A stretch of 64,000 nt of DNA from Phenylobacterium sp. (GTDB lineage Bacteria > Pseudomonadota > Alphaproteobacteria > Caulobacterales > Caulobacteraceae): NCBI RefSeq assembly GCF_030651185.1, contig NZ_JAUSCJ010000012.1, positions 124,001-188,000 of the forward strand. The letters are read 5' to 3'. Positions 1 through 10,009 of this stretch are shown here, piece by piece. Position numbers and translations under genes: made by a program. Every line of letters begins with the position of its first letter. The stretch's first letter is position 1. The notes beneath the pieces were generated by a model. It was not told the origin of the DNA. It made no database searches and saw only the letters and a program-made list of their open reading frames with translations.

Positions 1-153
1 GATCACCTCGGGCGGGATCGGCTGGCCGTGTTCGATGGAAGCCTTGAGCGTGTCGTGCAGGCGCGAGCGTTCCCGGCTCTTCAGGTAGCTGGGCACCAGG
101 AACAGTGAGGCGATCGAGCTGAAAACGATCAAGACGATGAAGACGGCTTCCAT
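1..153 (-). CDS. small membrane protein, C-terminus cut by window edge (DUF6249-like)
   Basis: Minus-strand reading from CAT at 151-153: MEAVFIVLIVFSSIASLFLVPSYLKSRERSRLHDTLKASIEHGQPIPPEVI; N-terminal TM then charged segment; open at window start. Confidence 0.6.
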   Translation of the reverse strand, partial: MEAVFIVLIVFSSIASLFLVPSYLKSRERSRLHDTLKASIEHGQPIPPEVI

Positions 154-271
154 GATGTGGTCTCTCCAAATTTGGGGCGTATCAGCCCGCTTCTGTGAGG
201 AAAGAGGCCCGCGCCGCGCCGTACAGATGCAAGCGCGGCCATGAAATCTTTGTCATCATCTCAGTCTCAAG

Positions 272-417
272 TCAGCACCGGCCGCTGTCATAGCGATGGT
301 GGTAGGCGCCGCAGCTGACGATGGCCGCCCCCCACATCTTCGGAGGCTGGCCGCTGACCCGATGAAGGCCTCGACGCTGGCCGGGGCCTGCAGAGTCTTG
401 TTCGGTGTGGGCGCCAT
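272..417 (-). pseudogene. decayed DUF1801-family gene (internal deletion plus frameshift)
   Basis: N-terminal frame MAPTPNKTLQAPASVEAFI and, in another frame, GQPPKMWGAAIVSCGAYHHRYDSGRC*; these match the start and the PxMWGxSIVGFGxYHYxYxSG core of DUF1801 proteins, with the middle missing. Confidence 0.6.
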
Positions 418-447
418 GTCCGCCTCCCCAGCCTTGGCGCCGGAAGA

Positions 448-798
448 CTACCCCAGTTTCGCGGCGTAGGCGTCTGACTTGAACCCCACCAGCAGGTCGC
501 CGCCGACGTCCAGCACGGGCCGTTTGATCATCGACGGCTGGGTCAGCATCAGGTCGATGGCCTTGGCCTGGTCGAGGCCGGCCTTGTCGGCGTCGGGCAG
601 CTTGCGGAAGGTGGTCCCGGCGCGGTTGAGCAGGACTTCCCAGCCGACCTTGGCCGCCCATCCCTGCAGCGTGGCGCGGTCGATCCCGGCGGTCTTGTAG
701 TCGTGGAAGCGATAGGCCACCCCGTGGGCGTCCAGCCAGTCGCGGGCCTTCTTCATCGTGTCGCAGGCCTTGATGCCGTAGATCGTGGTCTCAGCCAT
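448..798 (-). CDS. ArsC/Spx family (YffB-like) protein
   Basis: MAETTIYGIKACDTMKKARDWLDAHGVAYRFHDYKTAGI...; thioredoxin-fold ArsC-like pattern (GIKxCDTMKKAxxWL). Confidence 0.85.
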   Translation of the reverse strand: MAETTIYGIKACDTMKKARDWLDAHGVAYRFHDYKTAGIDRATLQGWAAKVGWEVLLNRAGTTFRKLPDADKAGLDQAKAIDLMLTQPSMIKRPVLDVGGDLLVGFKSDAYAAKLG

Positions 799-818
799 CC
801 CGGCGCTTCCCTGCAGAA

Positions 819-1376
819 TCAGGCGGCCAACCCGCCGCCTCGCCGTGAAGGTGGGCGGTGCTCGGCCACAGCGCCAGTCCGCTTCCAATAGAACGCCGTG
901 CCGCTGAGGCCGCCATGGGGCTTGAAGGCGTAGTCGGGGATGACGCCGGCCAGGACGTAGCCGACGCGTTCGTAGAGGCCGGCTGCGCCGCCGTCGGTGG
1001 CGGTGTCGAGCACCAGCAGGGTGCGGGACCGTTCGACGGCCAGATCCTCGGCCGCCCGCATCAGGGCGGTGGCGATCCCCCGGCCCCGGTGGCTGACGCG
1101 GGTGATCAGCTTGGCGATCTCGGCGCGGTGCGGCTGATTGTCGGGGCAGTCCAGCAGCAGAGTCACGGTCCCCACAAGGCTCCCGCCGTCGAAGGCGCCG
1201 AGCAGGATGCGGTCTTCCCGAGCGGCGGCGGCCAGCGCCTTGTCCCAGAAGCCATCGGCCTTCTCGCGGCTGATGGGATGCATGAAGCTGACCGAGGCGC
1301 CGCTGGTGACCGCCTCGATGAGCAGGTCGCTGAGAGCGTCGCGGTGCGAGGTGTCGAGGATCTGGATCACGGTCAA
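819..1376 (-). CDS. GNAT family N-acetyltransferase
   Basis: 185 aa with acetyl-CoA binding motif (ITRVSHRGRGIATALMRAAEDLA); overlaps the upstream regulator by 4 nt. Confidence 0.85.
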   Translation of the reverse strand: MTVIQILDTSHRDALSDLLIEAVTSGASVSFMHPISREKADGFWDKALAAAAREDRILLGAFDGGSLVGTVTLLLDCPDNQPHRAEIAKLITRVSHRGRGIATALMRAAEDLAVERSRTLLVLDTATDGGAAGLYERVGYVLAGVIPDYAFKPHGGLSGTAFYWKRTGAVAEHRPPSRRGGGLAA

Positions 1377-1939
1377 CTCCGGGCCAGGACGACGACATAG
1401 GTGCAGGGCTCGCCCGTCTCGTTGGCGATGGTGACCTCGCCGGGCGGACCGAACCCCAGGCAGTCGCCGGCGGCGAGCTCGTAGCGGTCGCCTCCTTCGT
1501 GGATGACGAGGTCGCCGGCCCGCACCCAGACCACCTGGCGGATATGGGCGTAGGATGAGGCCGGCAGGGTCACGCGTTGGCCGGGGGGCAGTTCGACTTC
1601 GACAGCCTCAACAGGGTGGTCGGGACGGCTGAACAGCTGGCGGCGGCGATAGCCGGTGGCGGGGTCGCGCCAGGTGGGCTGGTCGGCGGCCCGGGTCAGG
1701 CGCTCCCCGCTCCCCTCGGCGCGGAGCAGCAGGCCGGCCAGGGTCAGGTCGAAGGCGCTGGCCAGCCGGACCAGGATGACGGCCGTCGGGCTGACCTCCG
1801 CGCGTTCGATCTTGCTGATGGTGGCCTTGGAGACGCCGGAGCGTTCGGCGAGGTCGGCCAGGGACCAGCCACGCTGGTCGCGCTCCAGCCTCAGGCGGTT
1901 GGCCAACAGCACTCCGGAATCGTCCACTATAGTATCCAT
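1373..1939 (-). CDS. XRE family transcriptional regulator with C-terminal cupin domain
   Basis: HTH (RDQRGWSLADLAERSGVSKATISKIERAEVSPTAVILVRLASAF) then cupin segment; start placed at MDTIVDD inside the longer ORF. Confidence 0.85.
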   Translation of the reverse strand: MDTIVDDSGVLLANRLRLERDQRGWSLADLAERSGVSKATISKIERAEVSPTAVILVRLASAFDLTLAGLLLRAEGSGERLTRAADQPTWRDPATGYRRRQLFSRPDHPVEAVEVELPPGQRVTLPASSYAHIRQVVWVRAGDLVIHEGGDRYELAAGDCLGFGPPGEVTIANETGEPCTYVVVLARS

Positions 1940-2085
1940 TCGTCTTGAATATGAGACGACCAAGGTGAGATCAACCCGCGGGCGCTGCGTTCGGCCCACA
2001 AGGCGGCAAAAGCTCACCCCGAAGCATGGACATCCCGGGATGATCACGCCATGTGCACATCTCCGCCCAAAGCCCCGAGACCGTC

Positions 2086-3936
2086 ATGCCCGCCTATCGT
2101 TCCCGCACCTCCACCCATGGCCGCAACATGGCCGGCGCCCGCGGGCTGTGGCGCGCGACGGGGATGAAGGACGCCGACTTCGGCAAGCCGATCATCGCGG
2201 TGGTGAACTCCTTCACCCAGTTCGTGCCGGGCCACGTGCACCTGAAGGATCTCGGCCAGCTGGTGGCCCGCGAGATCGAGCGGGCCGGCGGGGTGGCCAA
2301 GGAGTTCAACACCATCGCCGTCGACGACGGCATCGCCATGGGCCACGACGGCATGCTCTACAGCCTGCCGTCCCGCGAACTGATCGCCGACAGCGTCGAG
2401 TACATGGCCAACGCCCACTGCGTGGACGCCATGGTCTGCATCTCCAATTGCGACAAGATCACGCCGGGCATGCTGATGGCCTCCCTGCGGCTGAACATCC
2501 CCACGGTCTTCGTCTCCGGCGGGCCGATGGAGGCCGGCAAGGTGATCCTGAAGGGCAAGGAAGTGGCGCTGGACCTGGTGGACGCCATGGTCGCCGCCGC
2601 CGACGAGAGCGTCTCCGACGAGGATGTCGCGACCATCGAGCGGTCGGCCTGCCCCACCTGCGGCTCCTGCTCGGGGATGTTCACCGCCAACTCGATGAAC
2701 TGCCTGACCGAGGCCCTGGGCCTCTCCCTGCCCGGCAACGGTTCGGTGCTGGCCACCCACGCCGATCGCGAGCGGCTGTTCCTGGAGGCCGGTCACACGG
2801 TGGTGGACATCACCCGGCGCTTCTACGAGCAGGACGACGCCAGCGTCCTGCCGCGCTCGGTGGCCAATTTCCGGGCCTTCGAGAACGCCATGAGCCTGGA
2901 CATCGCCATGGGCGGCTCCACCAACACCGTTCTGCACCTGCTGGCCGCCGCCCATGAGGCGGAGGTGGACTTCACCATGGACGACATCGACCGGCTGTCG
3001 CGCCGGGTGCCCTGCCTGTCCAAGGTGGCGCCGGCCAAGGCCGACGTGCACATGGAGGACGTCCACCGCGCGGGCGGGGTCATGGCCCTGCTGGGGGAAC
3101 TGGACCGCGGCGGCCTGCTGCACACCGACACCCCGACCGTCCACAGCGCCACCCTGGGCGAAGCCTTGGACCGTTGGGACATCGCCCGCACGAGCAGCGA
3201 GAGCGTGCACACCTTCTTCAAGGCCGCGCCCGGCGGCGTGCCGACCCAGACGGCCTTCAGCCAGAGCCGCCGCTGGGAGGAACTGGACCTGGACCGGGCC
3301 GGCGGCGTGATCCGCAATGTCGAGAACGCGTTTTCCAAGGACGGCGGCCTGGCGGTGCTGAAGGGCAACCTGGCCCTGGACGGCTGCATCGTGAAGACGG
3401 CGGGCGTGGACGACAGCATCCTGGTGTTCACCGGCACGGCGCGGGTGTTCGAGAGCCAGGACGCCTCGGTCAGCGCCATCCTGACCGGCAAGATCAAGGC
3501 CGGCGACGTGGTGGTGATCCGCTACGAGGGGCCGCGCGGAGGGCCGGGGATGCAGGAGATGCTCTATCCCACCAGCTACCTGAAATCGAAGGGCCTGGGG
3601 AAGGCCTGCGCCCTGATCACCGACGGCCGGTTCTCCGGGGGCACCTCGGGCCTCTCCATCGGCCACGCCTCGCCCGAGGCCGCCGAGGGCGGGCTGATCG
3701 GCCTGGTGCAGGACGGCGACCAGATCGAGATCAACATCCCCGAGCGCAGTATCCACCTGGCCGTGAGCGACGCCGTGATCGCCGAACGCCGCGCCGCCCA
3801 GCTGGCTCGCGGCGCCGAGGCCTGGACGCCCGAGGTGAAGCGCGAGCGCAAGGTCTCCATGGCCCTGCGCGCCTACGCCGCCTTCACCACCAGCGCCGCG
3901 CGCGGCGCGGTGCGGGACGTGGATCAGAAGCGGTAG
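2086..3936 (+). CDS. ilvD: dihydroxy-acid dehydratase
   Basis: [53 protein letters not shown]...; IlvD/Edd signatures ([31 protein letters not shown]). Confidence 0.97.
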   Translation: MPAYRSRTSTHGRNMAGARGLWRATGMKDADFGKPIIAVVNSFTQFVPGHVHLKDLGQLVAREIERAGGVAKEFNTIAVDDGIAMGHDGMLYSLPSRELIADSVEYMANAHCVDAMVCISNCDKITPGMLMASLRLNIPTVFVSGGPMEAGKVILKGKEVALDLVDAMVAAADESVSDEDVATIERSACPTCGSCSGMFTANSMNCLTEALGLSLPGNGSVLATHADRERLFLEAGHTVVDITRRFYEQDDASVLPRSVANFRAFENAMSLDIAMGGSTNTVLHLLAAAHEAEVDFTMDDIDRLSRRVPCLSKVAPAKADVHMEDVHRAGGVMALLGELDRGGLLHTDTPTVHSATLGEALDRWDIARTSSESVHTFFKAAPGGVPTQTAFSQSRRWEELDLDRAGGVIRNVENAFSKDGGLAVLKGNLALDGCIVKTAGVDDSILVFTGTARVFESQDASVSAILTGKIKAGDVVVIRYEGPRGGPGMQEMLYPTSYLKSKGLGKACALITDGRFSGGTSGLSIGHASPEAAEGGLIGLVQDGDQIEINIPERSIHLAVSDAVIAERRAAQLARGAEAWTPEVKRERKVSMALRAYAAFTTSAARGAVRDVDQKR

Positions 3937-3984
3937 GGCCGGCTCAGGCGCACCGATGCGCCTCGAAGATCGCGCCGGGGTCGG

Positions 3985-4440
3985 TCACTTGGGCGCGTCC
4001 ACCGGATGGGCGGCGCGCAGACCCACCTGCAGCCGGTTCCAGAGGTTGATGGCGCCGATGGCCAGGGTGAGGTTCACCTGCTCGGCCTCATTGAACTGGG
4101 CCTTCACCAGCTCGAAATCCGTATCAGGGGCGCCGGTCGCCGCCAGCAGAGTCAAGGCCTCGGCCCAGGCGAGCGCCGCCCGCTCCCGGTCAGTATAGAG
4201 CGGAGACTCGCGCCAGGCGTTCAGCATGTGCAGGCGCATTTCGCTCTCGCCGTGGGCGCGGGCGTCGGTGACGTGCAGGTGGATGCAGAAGGCGCAGCCG
4301 TTGATCTGGGAGGCGCGCAGCTTCACCAGTTCAATGAGGCTGTGCTCCAGGCCGCTGGCGGCAATGCTGGCCTCAAGCGCGGTCATGGCCTTGAGGCCGT
4401 CGGGCATGTGCTTGAAGTGATTTCGGATACGCGGGTTCAT
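3985..4440 (-). CDS. carboxymuconolactone decarboxylase / AhpD-like alkylhydroperoxidase family protein
   Basis: CxxC-H pattern INGCAFCIHLHVTDAR...; start at MNPRIRNHFKHM. Confidence 0.85.
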   Translation of the reverse strand: MNPRIRNHFKHMPDGLKAMTALEASIAASGLEHSLIELVKLRASQINGCAFCIHLHVTDARAHGESEMRLHMLNAWRESPLYTDRERAALAWAEALTLLAATGAPDTDFELVKAQFNEAEQVNLTLAIGAINLWNRLQVGLRAAHPVDAPK

Positions 4441-4743
4441 CTTCAGGTCCTTGAAACGGGTGTCGCCAATGAGACGGGACAGCGGCGCCTGGCGTGACAT
4501 GGCGGGAGAGATTTGTTTCGCATGGCCATCGGATTGGCGTCCCACCTTCTGGAGGATGTTCGTGGCGTCAATTCCGCGTCCCGGAGGCTCCCGTGCAGAT
4601 CGCCGCGGGGATGAGCGGAGTTGGGTGTTTGCTGGGGCGCATGGCAGGCCCGGATCTGAGCGAACATTGCTCGGCCAGATCGCCCTTGCCGCACCGGGAT
4701 TATGACGGTCCTATTCCCGCCATTCAGGCTTGGAGGGATTGGG

Positions 4744-6279
4744 ATGTCGAACCCGGAAACCGGTGGCGCCTTCGCCGCCGATCGTCGCACGCTGCTGGCC
4801 GGAGGCGCGGCCGCCGCCCTGTTCACGCCCAGCCTGGCCTTCGCCGCCAGCGGCGACCTGCCCGCAATCCGCAAGGCCGCCGAGGCGGGCTACGCCGCCT
4901 CGGTGAAGCGCATCCAGGACTGGATCGCCCTGCCCTCCATCGCCGCCGAAAACCTCGATATGGAAAAGGGCGCCGACTACATGGCGGCCCTGGCCAAGGA
5001 CGCCGGCTTCCAGCACGTCGAGAAGGTCCCCACCGACGGCGCGCCCGGCGTGTTCGCCACCCTGGACGTCGGCGCCAAGCGCTGGATGGGCATCTACTTC
5101 ATGTACGACGTGAAGCAGTATGATCCCGCCGAATGGTCCTCCCCGCCGCTCGAGGCGCGCATCGTCGACAAGCCCGGCTTCGGCAAGGTGATCGTGGGCC
5201 GCGGCGCGGTGAACCAGAAGGGCCCGCAGGCGGCCTTCCTGGCCGGGCTGCACGCCATCCGCGCGGCCGGTAAGAAGTCCCCGGTCAACCTGGTGCTGAT
5301 CTGCGAGGGCGAGGAGGAGATCGGCAGCCCGCACTTCCGCCAGATCGTCACCAAGCCCCACATCCTGGCCGCCCTGAAGAAGTGCGAGGGGGTGATCATC
5401 CCCGCCGGCTGGCAGAGCCCGAGCGACGGCGGCGTGACGGTCAACCTGGGCGCCAAGGGCATCGTCGAGCTGGAGCTGGTGGCCAGCGGCGCCAAGTGGG
5501 GCCGAGGTCCCAAGACCGACATCCATTCCAGCGAGAAGGCCCGCGTCGACAGCCCGGCCTGGCGGCTGGTGCAGGCGCTGACCACCCTGGTGACCCCGGA
5601 CGGCAATACGCCGGCCATCGACAACTATTTCGAGAAGGTCCGCCCGCTGACCGCCCGCGAGAAGGAGCTGATCGCGCTGGCCGGCAGGCAGCTCAGCGAG
5701 GCCGACGCCAAGAAGGCGCTCGGCGTCGAACACTTCATCGACGACCTGCCCTGGGAGAAGACCCTGGAGCGGCTGGCCTCACAGCCGACCGTCAATATCG
5801 AGGGGCTGGTCTCGGGCTATACCGGTCCCGGCGGCAAGACCGTGCTGCCCGGCCGCGCCGTCGCCAAGATGGACCTGCGCCTGGTGCCCAACATGACCGC
5901 CGAGGACTCGGTGGCCAAGCTGCGGGCTCACCTGGACAAGCGCGGCTTCAAGGACATCGAGGTCAATGTCAGCGGCGGCTACGACCCCACCGAGACCGAC
6001 GAGAACAGCCGGGTGATCAAGGCCGAGCTGGCCACCTACAAGCGCAACAACGTGCCGACCACGATCTATCCGCGCCTGGCGGGGTCTTGGCCGGGAGCGA
6101 CCTTCACCTCCGCGCCGGTCAGCCTGCCCGCCGGCCAGTTCGGCCTGGGCCATGGCAGCGGCGCCCATGCACCCAACGAATACTACGTGATCGAGTCCAG
6201 CAACCCGAAGGTCCAGGGCCTGGTGGGGTCGAGCATGAGCTATGTCGACTTCCTCTACGAGATCGCCGCGGCCAGGTAG
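4744..6279 (+). CDS. M20/M28 family metallopeptidase with Tat-like signal peptide
   Basis: DRRTLLAGGAAAALFTPSLAFA signal; EGEEEIGSPHF and GRGAVNQKGPQ typical of M20 dipeptidases. Confidence 0.85.
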   Translation: MSNPETGGAFAADRRTLLAGGAAAALFTPSLAFAASGDLPAIRKAAEAGYAASVKRIQDWIALPSIAAENLDMEKGADYMAALAKDAGFQHVEKVPTDGAPGVFATLDVGAKRWMGIYFMYDVKQYDPAEWSSPPLEARIVDKPGFGKVIVGRGAVNQKGPQAAFLAGLHAIRAAGKKSPVNLVLICEGEEEIGSPHFRQIVTKPHILAALKKCEGVIIPAGWQSPSDGGVTVNLGAKGIVELELVASGAKWGRGPKTDIHSSEKARVDSPAWRLVQALTTLVTPDGNTPAIDNYFEKVRPLTAREKELIALAGRQLSEADAKKALGVEHFIDDLPWEKTLERLASQPTVNIEGLVSGYTGPGGKTVLPGRAVAKMDLRLVPNMTAEDSVAKLRAHLDKRGFKDIEVNVSGGYDPTETDENSRVIKAELATYKRNNVPTTIYPRLAGSWPGATFTSAPVSLPAGQFGLGHGSGAHAPNEYYVIESSNPKVQGLVGSSMSYVDFLYEIAAAR

Positions 6280-6283
6280 TTCG

Positions 6284-6523
6284 CTACTTGGAAGCCTGCC
6301 GGGCCATGTACCAGGCGCCGAATTCGGGGCCGTCGATGAGGCCGTCGGCGTTCTTGTCGGCCTTGGCGAACTCCGCGGCCGGCAGCTTGTAGGCGTCCCA
6401 CTCGGCCTTGCTGAGCCGGTCGTCCTTGTTGGTATCGGCGGGGTGGATGAACCGGCCCTCCGCCGCCATGGCGGTGGAGGCCGCGGCCAGGGCGGCCGCG
6501 AGGATCAGGAAGCTCGGGCGCAT
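6284..6523 (-). CDS. EF-hand domain secreted protein
   Basis: Signal peptide then DTNKDDRLSKAEW and DKNADGLIDGPEF EF-hand loops. Confidence 0.8.
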   Translation of the reverse strand: MRPSFLILAAALAAASTAMAAEGRFIHPADTNKDDRLSKAEWDAYKLPAAEFAKADKNADGLIDGPEFGAWYMARQASK

Positions 6524-6706
6524 GGGAAACTCCGCGTCGGTGGAGCGATGCAGAGACCACGCGGGTGTGGCCGAAATTCGCCGTCCGGGCCGCCCGGTCG
6601 AAGGTGAGGCTTGGATCGGCGGGCAAGGACCCCATCTAGCCATCAACCGGGCTTGGCCTCAGGCGGCCGGGCGCCTAGGGTCGTCCAGAGTTGAAGGAGA
6701 AGATCG

Positions 6707-7213
6707 ATGAGTCAGGAACGTGCGGTGCTGGCCGGCGGCTGCTTCTGGGGCATGCAGGATCTGATCCGCCGCTATGACGGCGTGATCTCCACCCGGGTCG
6801 GCTATTCCGGCGGCGACGTGAAGAACGCCACCTATCGCAATCACGGGACCCACGCCGAGGCCATCGAGATCATCTTCGATCCGGCCGCGATCAGCTATCG
6901 CGCCCTGCTGGAGTTCTTCTTCCAGATCCACGATCCGACGACCAAGAACCGCCAGGGCAACGACATGGGCATGAGCTACCGCTCGGCGATCTACTATGCC
7001 GACGAGGCCCAGAAGCAGGTGGCGCTGGACACCATCGCCGACGTAGAGGCCTCGGGCCTGTGGCCGGGCAAGGTGACGACCGAGGTCGAGCCGGTGGGCG
7101 ACTTCTGGGAAGCCGAGCCGGAGCACCAGGACTACCTCGAGCGGATTCCCAACGGCTACACCTGCCACTTCGTGCGGCCGGGCTGGAAGCTGCCGGTCCG
7201 CGCCACGGCATGA
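6707..7213 (+). CDS. msrA: peptide-methionine (S)-S-oxide reductase
   Basis: [17 protein letters not shown]...VGYSGG; MsrA catalytic motif GCFWG. Confidence 0.95.
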   Translation: MSQERAVLAGGCFWGMQDLIRRYDGVISTRVGYSGGDVKNATYRNHGTHAEAIEIIFDPAAISYRALLEFFFQIHDPTTKNRQGNDMGMSYRSAIYYADEAQKQVALDTIADVEASGLWPGKVTTEVEPVGDFWEAEPEHQDYLERIPNGYTCHFVRPGWKLPVRATA

Positions 7214-7238
7214 TGGCCGCGCAGACGGCAGACGCCGC

Positions 7239-7910
7239 ATGACCAAGACCCTGAAGATCGATTTCGTCTCCGACGTCTCCTGTCCCTGGTGCGTGGTGGG
7301 CCTGGGCGGCCTGGAAGAAGCGCTGCGCAACGTCGGGGATCTCGTGACCGCCGACATCCATTTCCAGCCCTTCGAGCTCAATCCCAACATGCCGGCCGGC
7401 GGCCAGAATATCGTCGAGCACGTCGGCGAGAAATATGGAGCGACCCCGGAGCAGTCGGCGGTCAACCGCGCCGCGATCCATGCGCGGGCGGCGGAGGTCG
7501 GCTTCACGATGAAGACCGGCCCCGAGAGCCGCATCTACAACACCTTCGACGCCCACCGCCTGCTGCACTGGGCCGACATCGTCGGCGGCCAGGCGGCGCT
7601 GAAGCGCGCCCTGTTCGACGCCTATTTCACCAACGGTCAGAGCCCGGCGGACCACGACACTCTGGTGACTGTCGCCGAGATCGCGGGCCTCGACGGCGCG
7701 CAGGCGCGCGATGTGCTGGTCTCGGGCCGCTACGCCGAAGAGGTCCGCGCCGCGGAACGGAAGTGGCAGATGGCCGGGATCAGCGCGGTTCCCGCCGTGG
7801 TGATCAATGACCGCTACCTGATCTCCGGCGGCCAGCCCGCCGCGGCCTTCGAGCAGGCCCTGCGGACCATCGCCGCGGAGATGGAGCCGGCAAGCCAGGC
7901 CGCCGGCTGA
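7239..7910 (+). CDS. DsbA family oxidoreductase (FrnE-like)
   Basis: FVSDVSCPWCVVGL motif; AVPAVVINDRYLISGGQP C-terminal motif. Confidence 0.9.
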   Translation: MTKTLKIDFVSDVSCPWCVVGLGGLEEALRNVGDLVTADIHFQPFELNPNMPAGGQNIVEHVGEKYGATPEQSAVNRAAIHARAAEVGFTMKTGPESRIYNTFDAHRLLHWADIVGGQAALKRALFDAYFTNGQSPADHDTLVTVAEIAGLDGAQARDVLVSGRYAEEVRAAERKWQMAGISAVPAVVINDRYLISGGQPAAAFEQALRTIAAEMEPASQAAG

Positions 7911-7954
7911 CCAAGGCGACGGCCAGACCAGGGGCGAAGACGCCCGGGTCCAGA

Positions 7955-8158
7955 CTAGCGGAAGGCGGCGCCGGGCTTCGCGCCCAGCTTCTTGAACACC
8001 ATCGCAGCCGGACAGAAGCCGGTGAAGGCGGCCTGGATCATGTTGAGGCCGGCGAAGATGGCCAAGGCGATCCACCAGGGATGCACATAGTGAGCCAGGG
8101 CGATGCTCAGCAGCACCACGGCGCCGGCGAAGACGAAAACCATACGGTCGATAGTCAT
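7955..8158 (-). CDS. DUF2892 (YgaP-like) inner membrane protein
   Basis: MTIDRMVFVFAGAVVLLSIALAHYVHPWWIALAIFAGLNMIQAAFTGFCPAAMVFKKLG. Confidence 0.9.
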   Translation of the reverse strand: MTIDRMVFVFAGAVVLLSIALAHYVHPWWIALAIFAGLNMIQAAFTGFCPAAMVFKKLGAKPGAAFR

Positions 8159-8239
8159 GATCGAGTTCCTGATGGCGGCCCGGGCTTACGCCTGGACCAA
8201 GGCCTGGCGGGTCCAGGCGACGACGAACCGGCGCAGCGC

Positions 8240-9520
8240 TCAGCCCTTGATCTTGCGCAGGCCCATCACGTCGAGGGCCAGCTTCTCGTAGAAGGGCTCG
8301 CTCTCGCCGCGCTTGATCTTTCGAAGGAAGTATTTCTCGAAGGCGACCTTGGCCAGGTGCACCCACTTGCCCTCGGCCGCCCAGTTGACGTTGCGCGGCG
8401 GGATTTGCGGTTGGGCGACGAACGCCACGCCGCCATCGCCGAAATCGGCCAGGCAGAAGGCGTTCCAGGTGGCTTCGTTGGTGGCGGCCTGTCCGTCGAT
8501 GATCTGGCCGAGATTCCTGGCGATGGCCGTGACCATGCTCTCGATCATGAACCCGGTCTTGGGCACCCCAACCGGCACCGGCGTCTTGCCCGTGGGGGGG
8601 ATGGCGACACAGACGCCCAGGGCGAAGACATTGGGGAAGGTCGGGTTGCGCTGGTGCTTGTCGACGACGATGAAGCCGCGCGGGTTGGTCAGGCCCTCGA
8701 TCCCGCGCACGGCGGCCACGCCCCGGAAGGCCGGAAGCATCATGGAGAAGGCGAAGGGCAGATCGTGAGTCGCCTTGACCGAGCCGTCCTCGGCGATCTC
8801 CTCGACGTGCATCAGGCCGGCCTCGACCGAGGTCACCTTGGCGTTGGTGACCCACTTGATGTGCCGGTTGCGCATCTCGCTTTCCAGTAGGCCCTTGGTG
8901 TCACCCACGCCGTCGAGGCCCAGGTGGCCGATATAGGGTTCGGAGGTGACGAAGGTCATCGGCACCCGGTCGCGGATCTTCCGGCGCTTCAGCTCGGTGT
9001 CGAGGATCATCGCGAACTCGTAGGCCGGGCCGAAGCAAGAAGCCCCCTGCGCCGCGCCCACAATGATCGGGCCGGGGTTCTCCACGAAACGGTCGAAGGC
9101 TTCGCCCGCGACCACCGCATGGTCAACGTGGCAGACCGACTGCGTGAAGCCGCCATGGGGTCCGAGACCGGGGATTTCGTCAAAGGCCAGCTCAGGACCG
9201 GTGGCGATGATCAGATAGTCGTAGTCGAGCACCGCCCCGTCGTTGAGTTCGATCCGGTTGGCGGAAGGATCGACGCGCTTGGCGCCCGCGCCTGAGAAGC
9301 TGACACCCTTCTTCTTGAACACAGGCGGCAGCTTGACCTCGATGGCGTCGCGCTTGCGCCAGTGAACGGCGACCCAGGGGTTGGACGGGACAAAGTGGAA
9401 GGTGTCGCCCTGCGACACCACGCTCACCTCGGCCTTGTCGCCAACGGCGGCCTTGACCTCGAAGGCGGCGATCGCGCCGCCCAGTCCGGCTCCCAGGATG
9501 ACAATGGTTGGCTTGGCCAT
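8240..9520 (-). CDS. NAD(P)/FAD-dependent oxidoreductase, sulfide:quinone oxidoreductase-like
   Basis: GAGLGGAIAAFEVK Rossmann motif; AAQGASCFGPAYEFA Cys-containing motif typical of the SQR family; sulfide-gene neighbourhood. Confidence 0.85.
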   Translation of the reverse strand: MAKPTIVILGAGLGGAIAAFEVKAAVGDKAEVSVVSQGDTFHFVPSNPWVAVHWRKRDAIEVKLPPVFKKKGVSFSGAGAKRVDPSANRIELNDGAVLDYDYLIIATGPELAFDEIPGLGPHGGFTQSVCHVDHAVVAGEAFDRFVENPGPIIVGAAQGASCFGPAYEFAMILDTELKRRKIRDRVPMTFVTSEPYIGHLGLDGVGDTKGLLESEMRNRHIKWVTNAKVTSVEAGLMHVEEIAEDGSVKATHDLPFAFSMMLPAFRGVAAVRGIEGLTNPRGFIVVDKHQRNPTFPNVFALGVCVAIPPTGKTPVPVGVPKTGFMIESMVTAIARNLGQIIDGQAATNEATWNAFCLADFGDGGVAFVAQPQIPPRNVNWAAEGKWVHLAKVAFEKYFLRKIKRGESEPFYEKLALDVMGLRKIKG

Positions 9521-9677
9521 ATCGTGTTTCCTCCAGAGGCCGTCAACGGCATGCGGCAGGGTCCGCCTATGCTGAGCAATTGACTTTGACCTCGATCACA
9601 TCCGGGCTGCGAGGGCGGACCTAGGATGCCAACGTGATCGCTTGACTGAATATGTGAATAGTCGCATATACGCAACT

Positions 9678-9998
9678 ATGAATTTCGACCTGCCCGCCAT
9701 GAAGGCTTCCGCGGACGACGCCTGCGCCCTCCTCAAGGCGCTGGCCAATCCGCACCGCCTGATGATCGTCTGCTCGCTAATCGATGGTGAGCAGTCGGTT
9801 GGGGCGCTCGCCCAGTTGCTGGGGGTGCGTGAAACCCTGGCCTCCCAGCACCTGGGCCTACTGCGCCGCGATGGCGTGGTGGCCGCCCGGCGCGATGGCC
9901 AGACGATCTATTACGGCCTGCAGAGCGGTCAGGCCCGCGCCCTGGTCGAGACCCTGTCGCAACTCTTCTGCACGGTCCCTGACCGCGCCCATCCTTAA
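9678..9998 (+). CDS. ArsR family (BigR/SqrR-like) transcriptional regulator
   Basis: winged HTH: ALLKALANPHRLMIVCSLIDGEQSVGALAQLLGVRETLASQHLGLLRRDGVVAARRDGQTIYYGL; start placed at MNFDLPAM. Confidence 0.88.
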   Translation: MNFDLPAMKASADDACALLKALANPHRLMIVCSLIDGEQSVGALAQLLGVRETLASQHLGLLRRDGVVAARRDGQTIYYGLQSGQARALVETLSQLFCTVPDRAHP

Positions 9999-10009
9999 GG
10001 AGACTGTCC

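Noticed and set aside
2044-3756. 570-aa minus-strand ORF antisense to ilvD
   Set aside because: Shadow ORF in GC-rich DNA; His/Gly/Val-rich composition and full overlap with a clear ilvD gene.
6891-8855. 654-aa minus-strand ORF
   Set aside because: Runs through msrA, the DsbA-family gene, DUF2892 and SQR in a non-native frame; Arg/Gly/Pro-rich shadow ORF.
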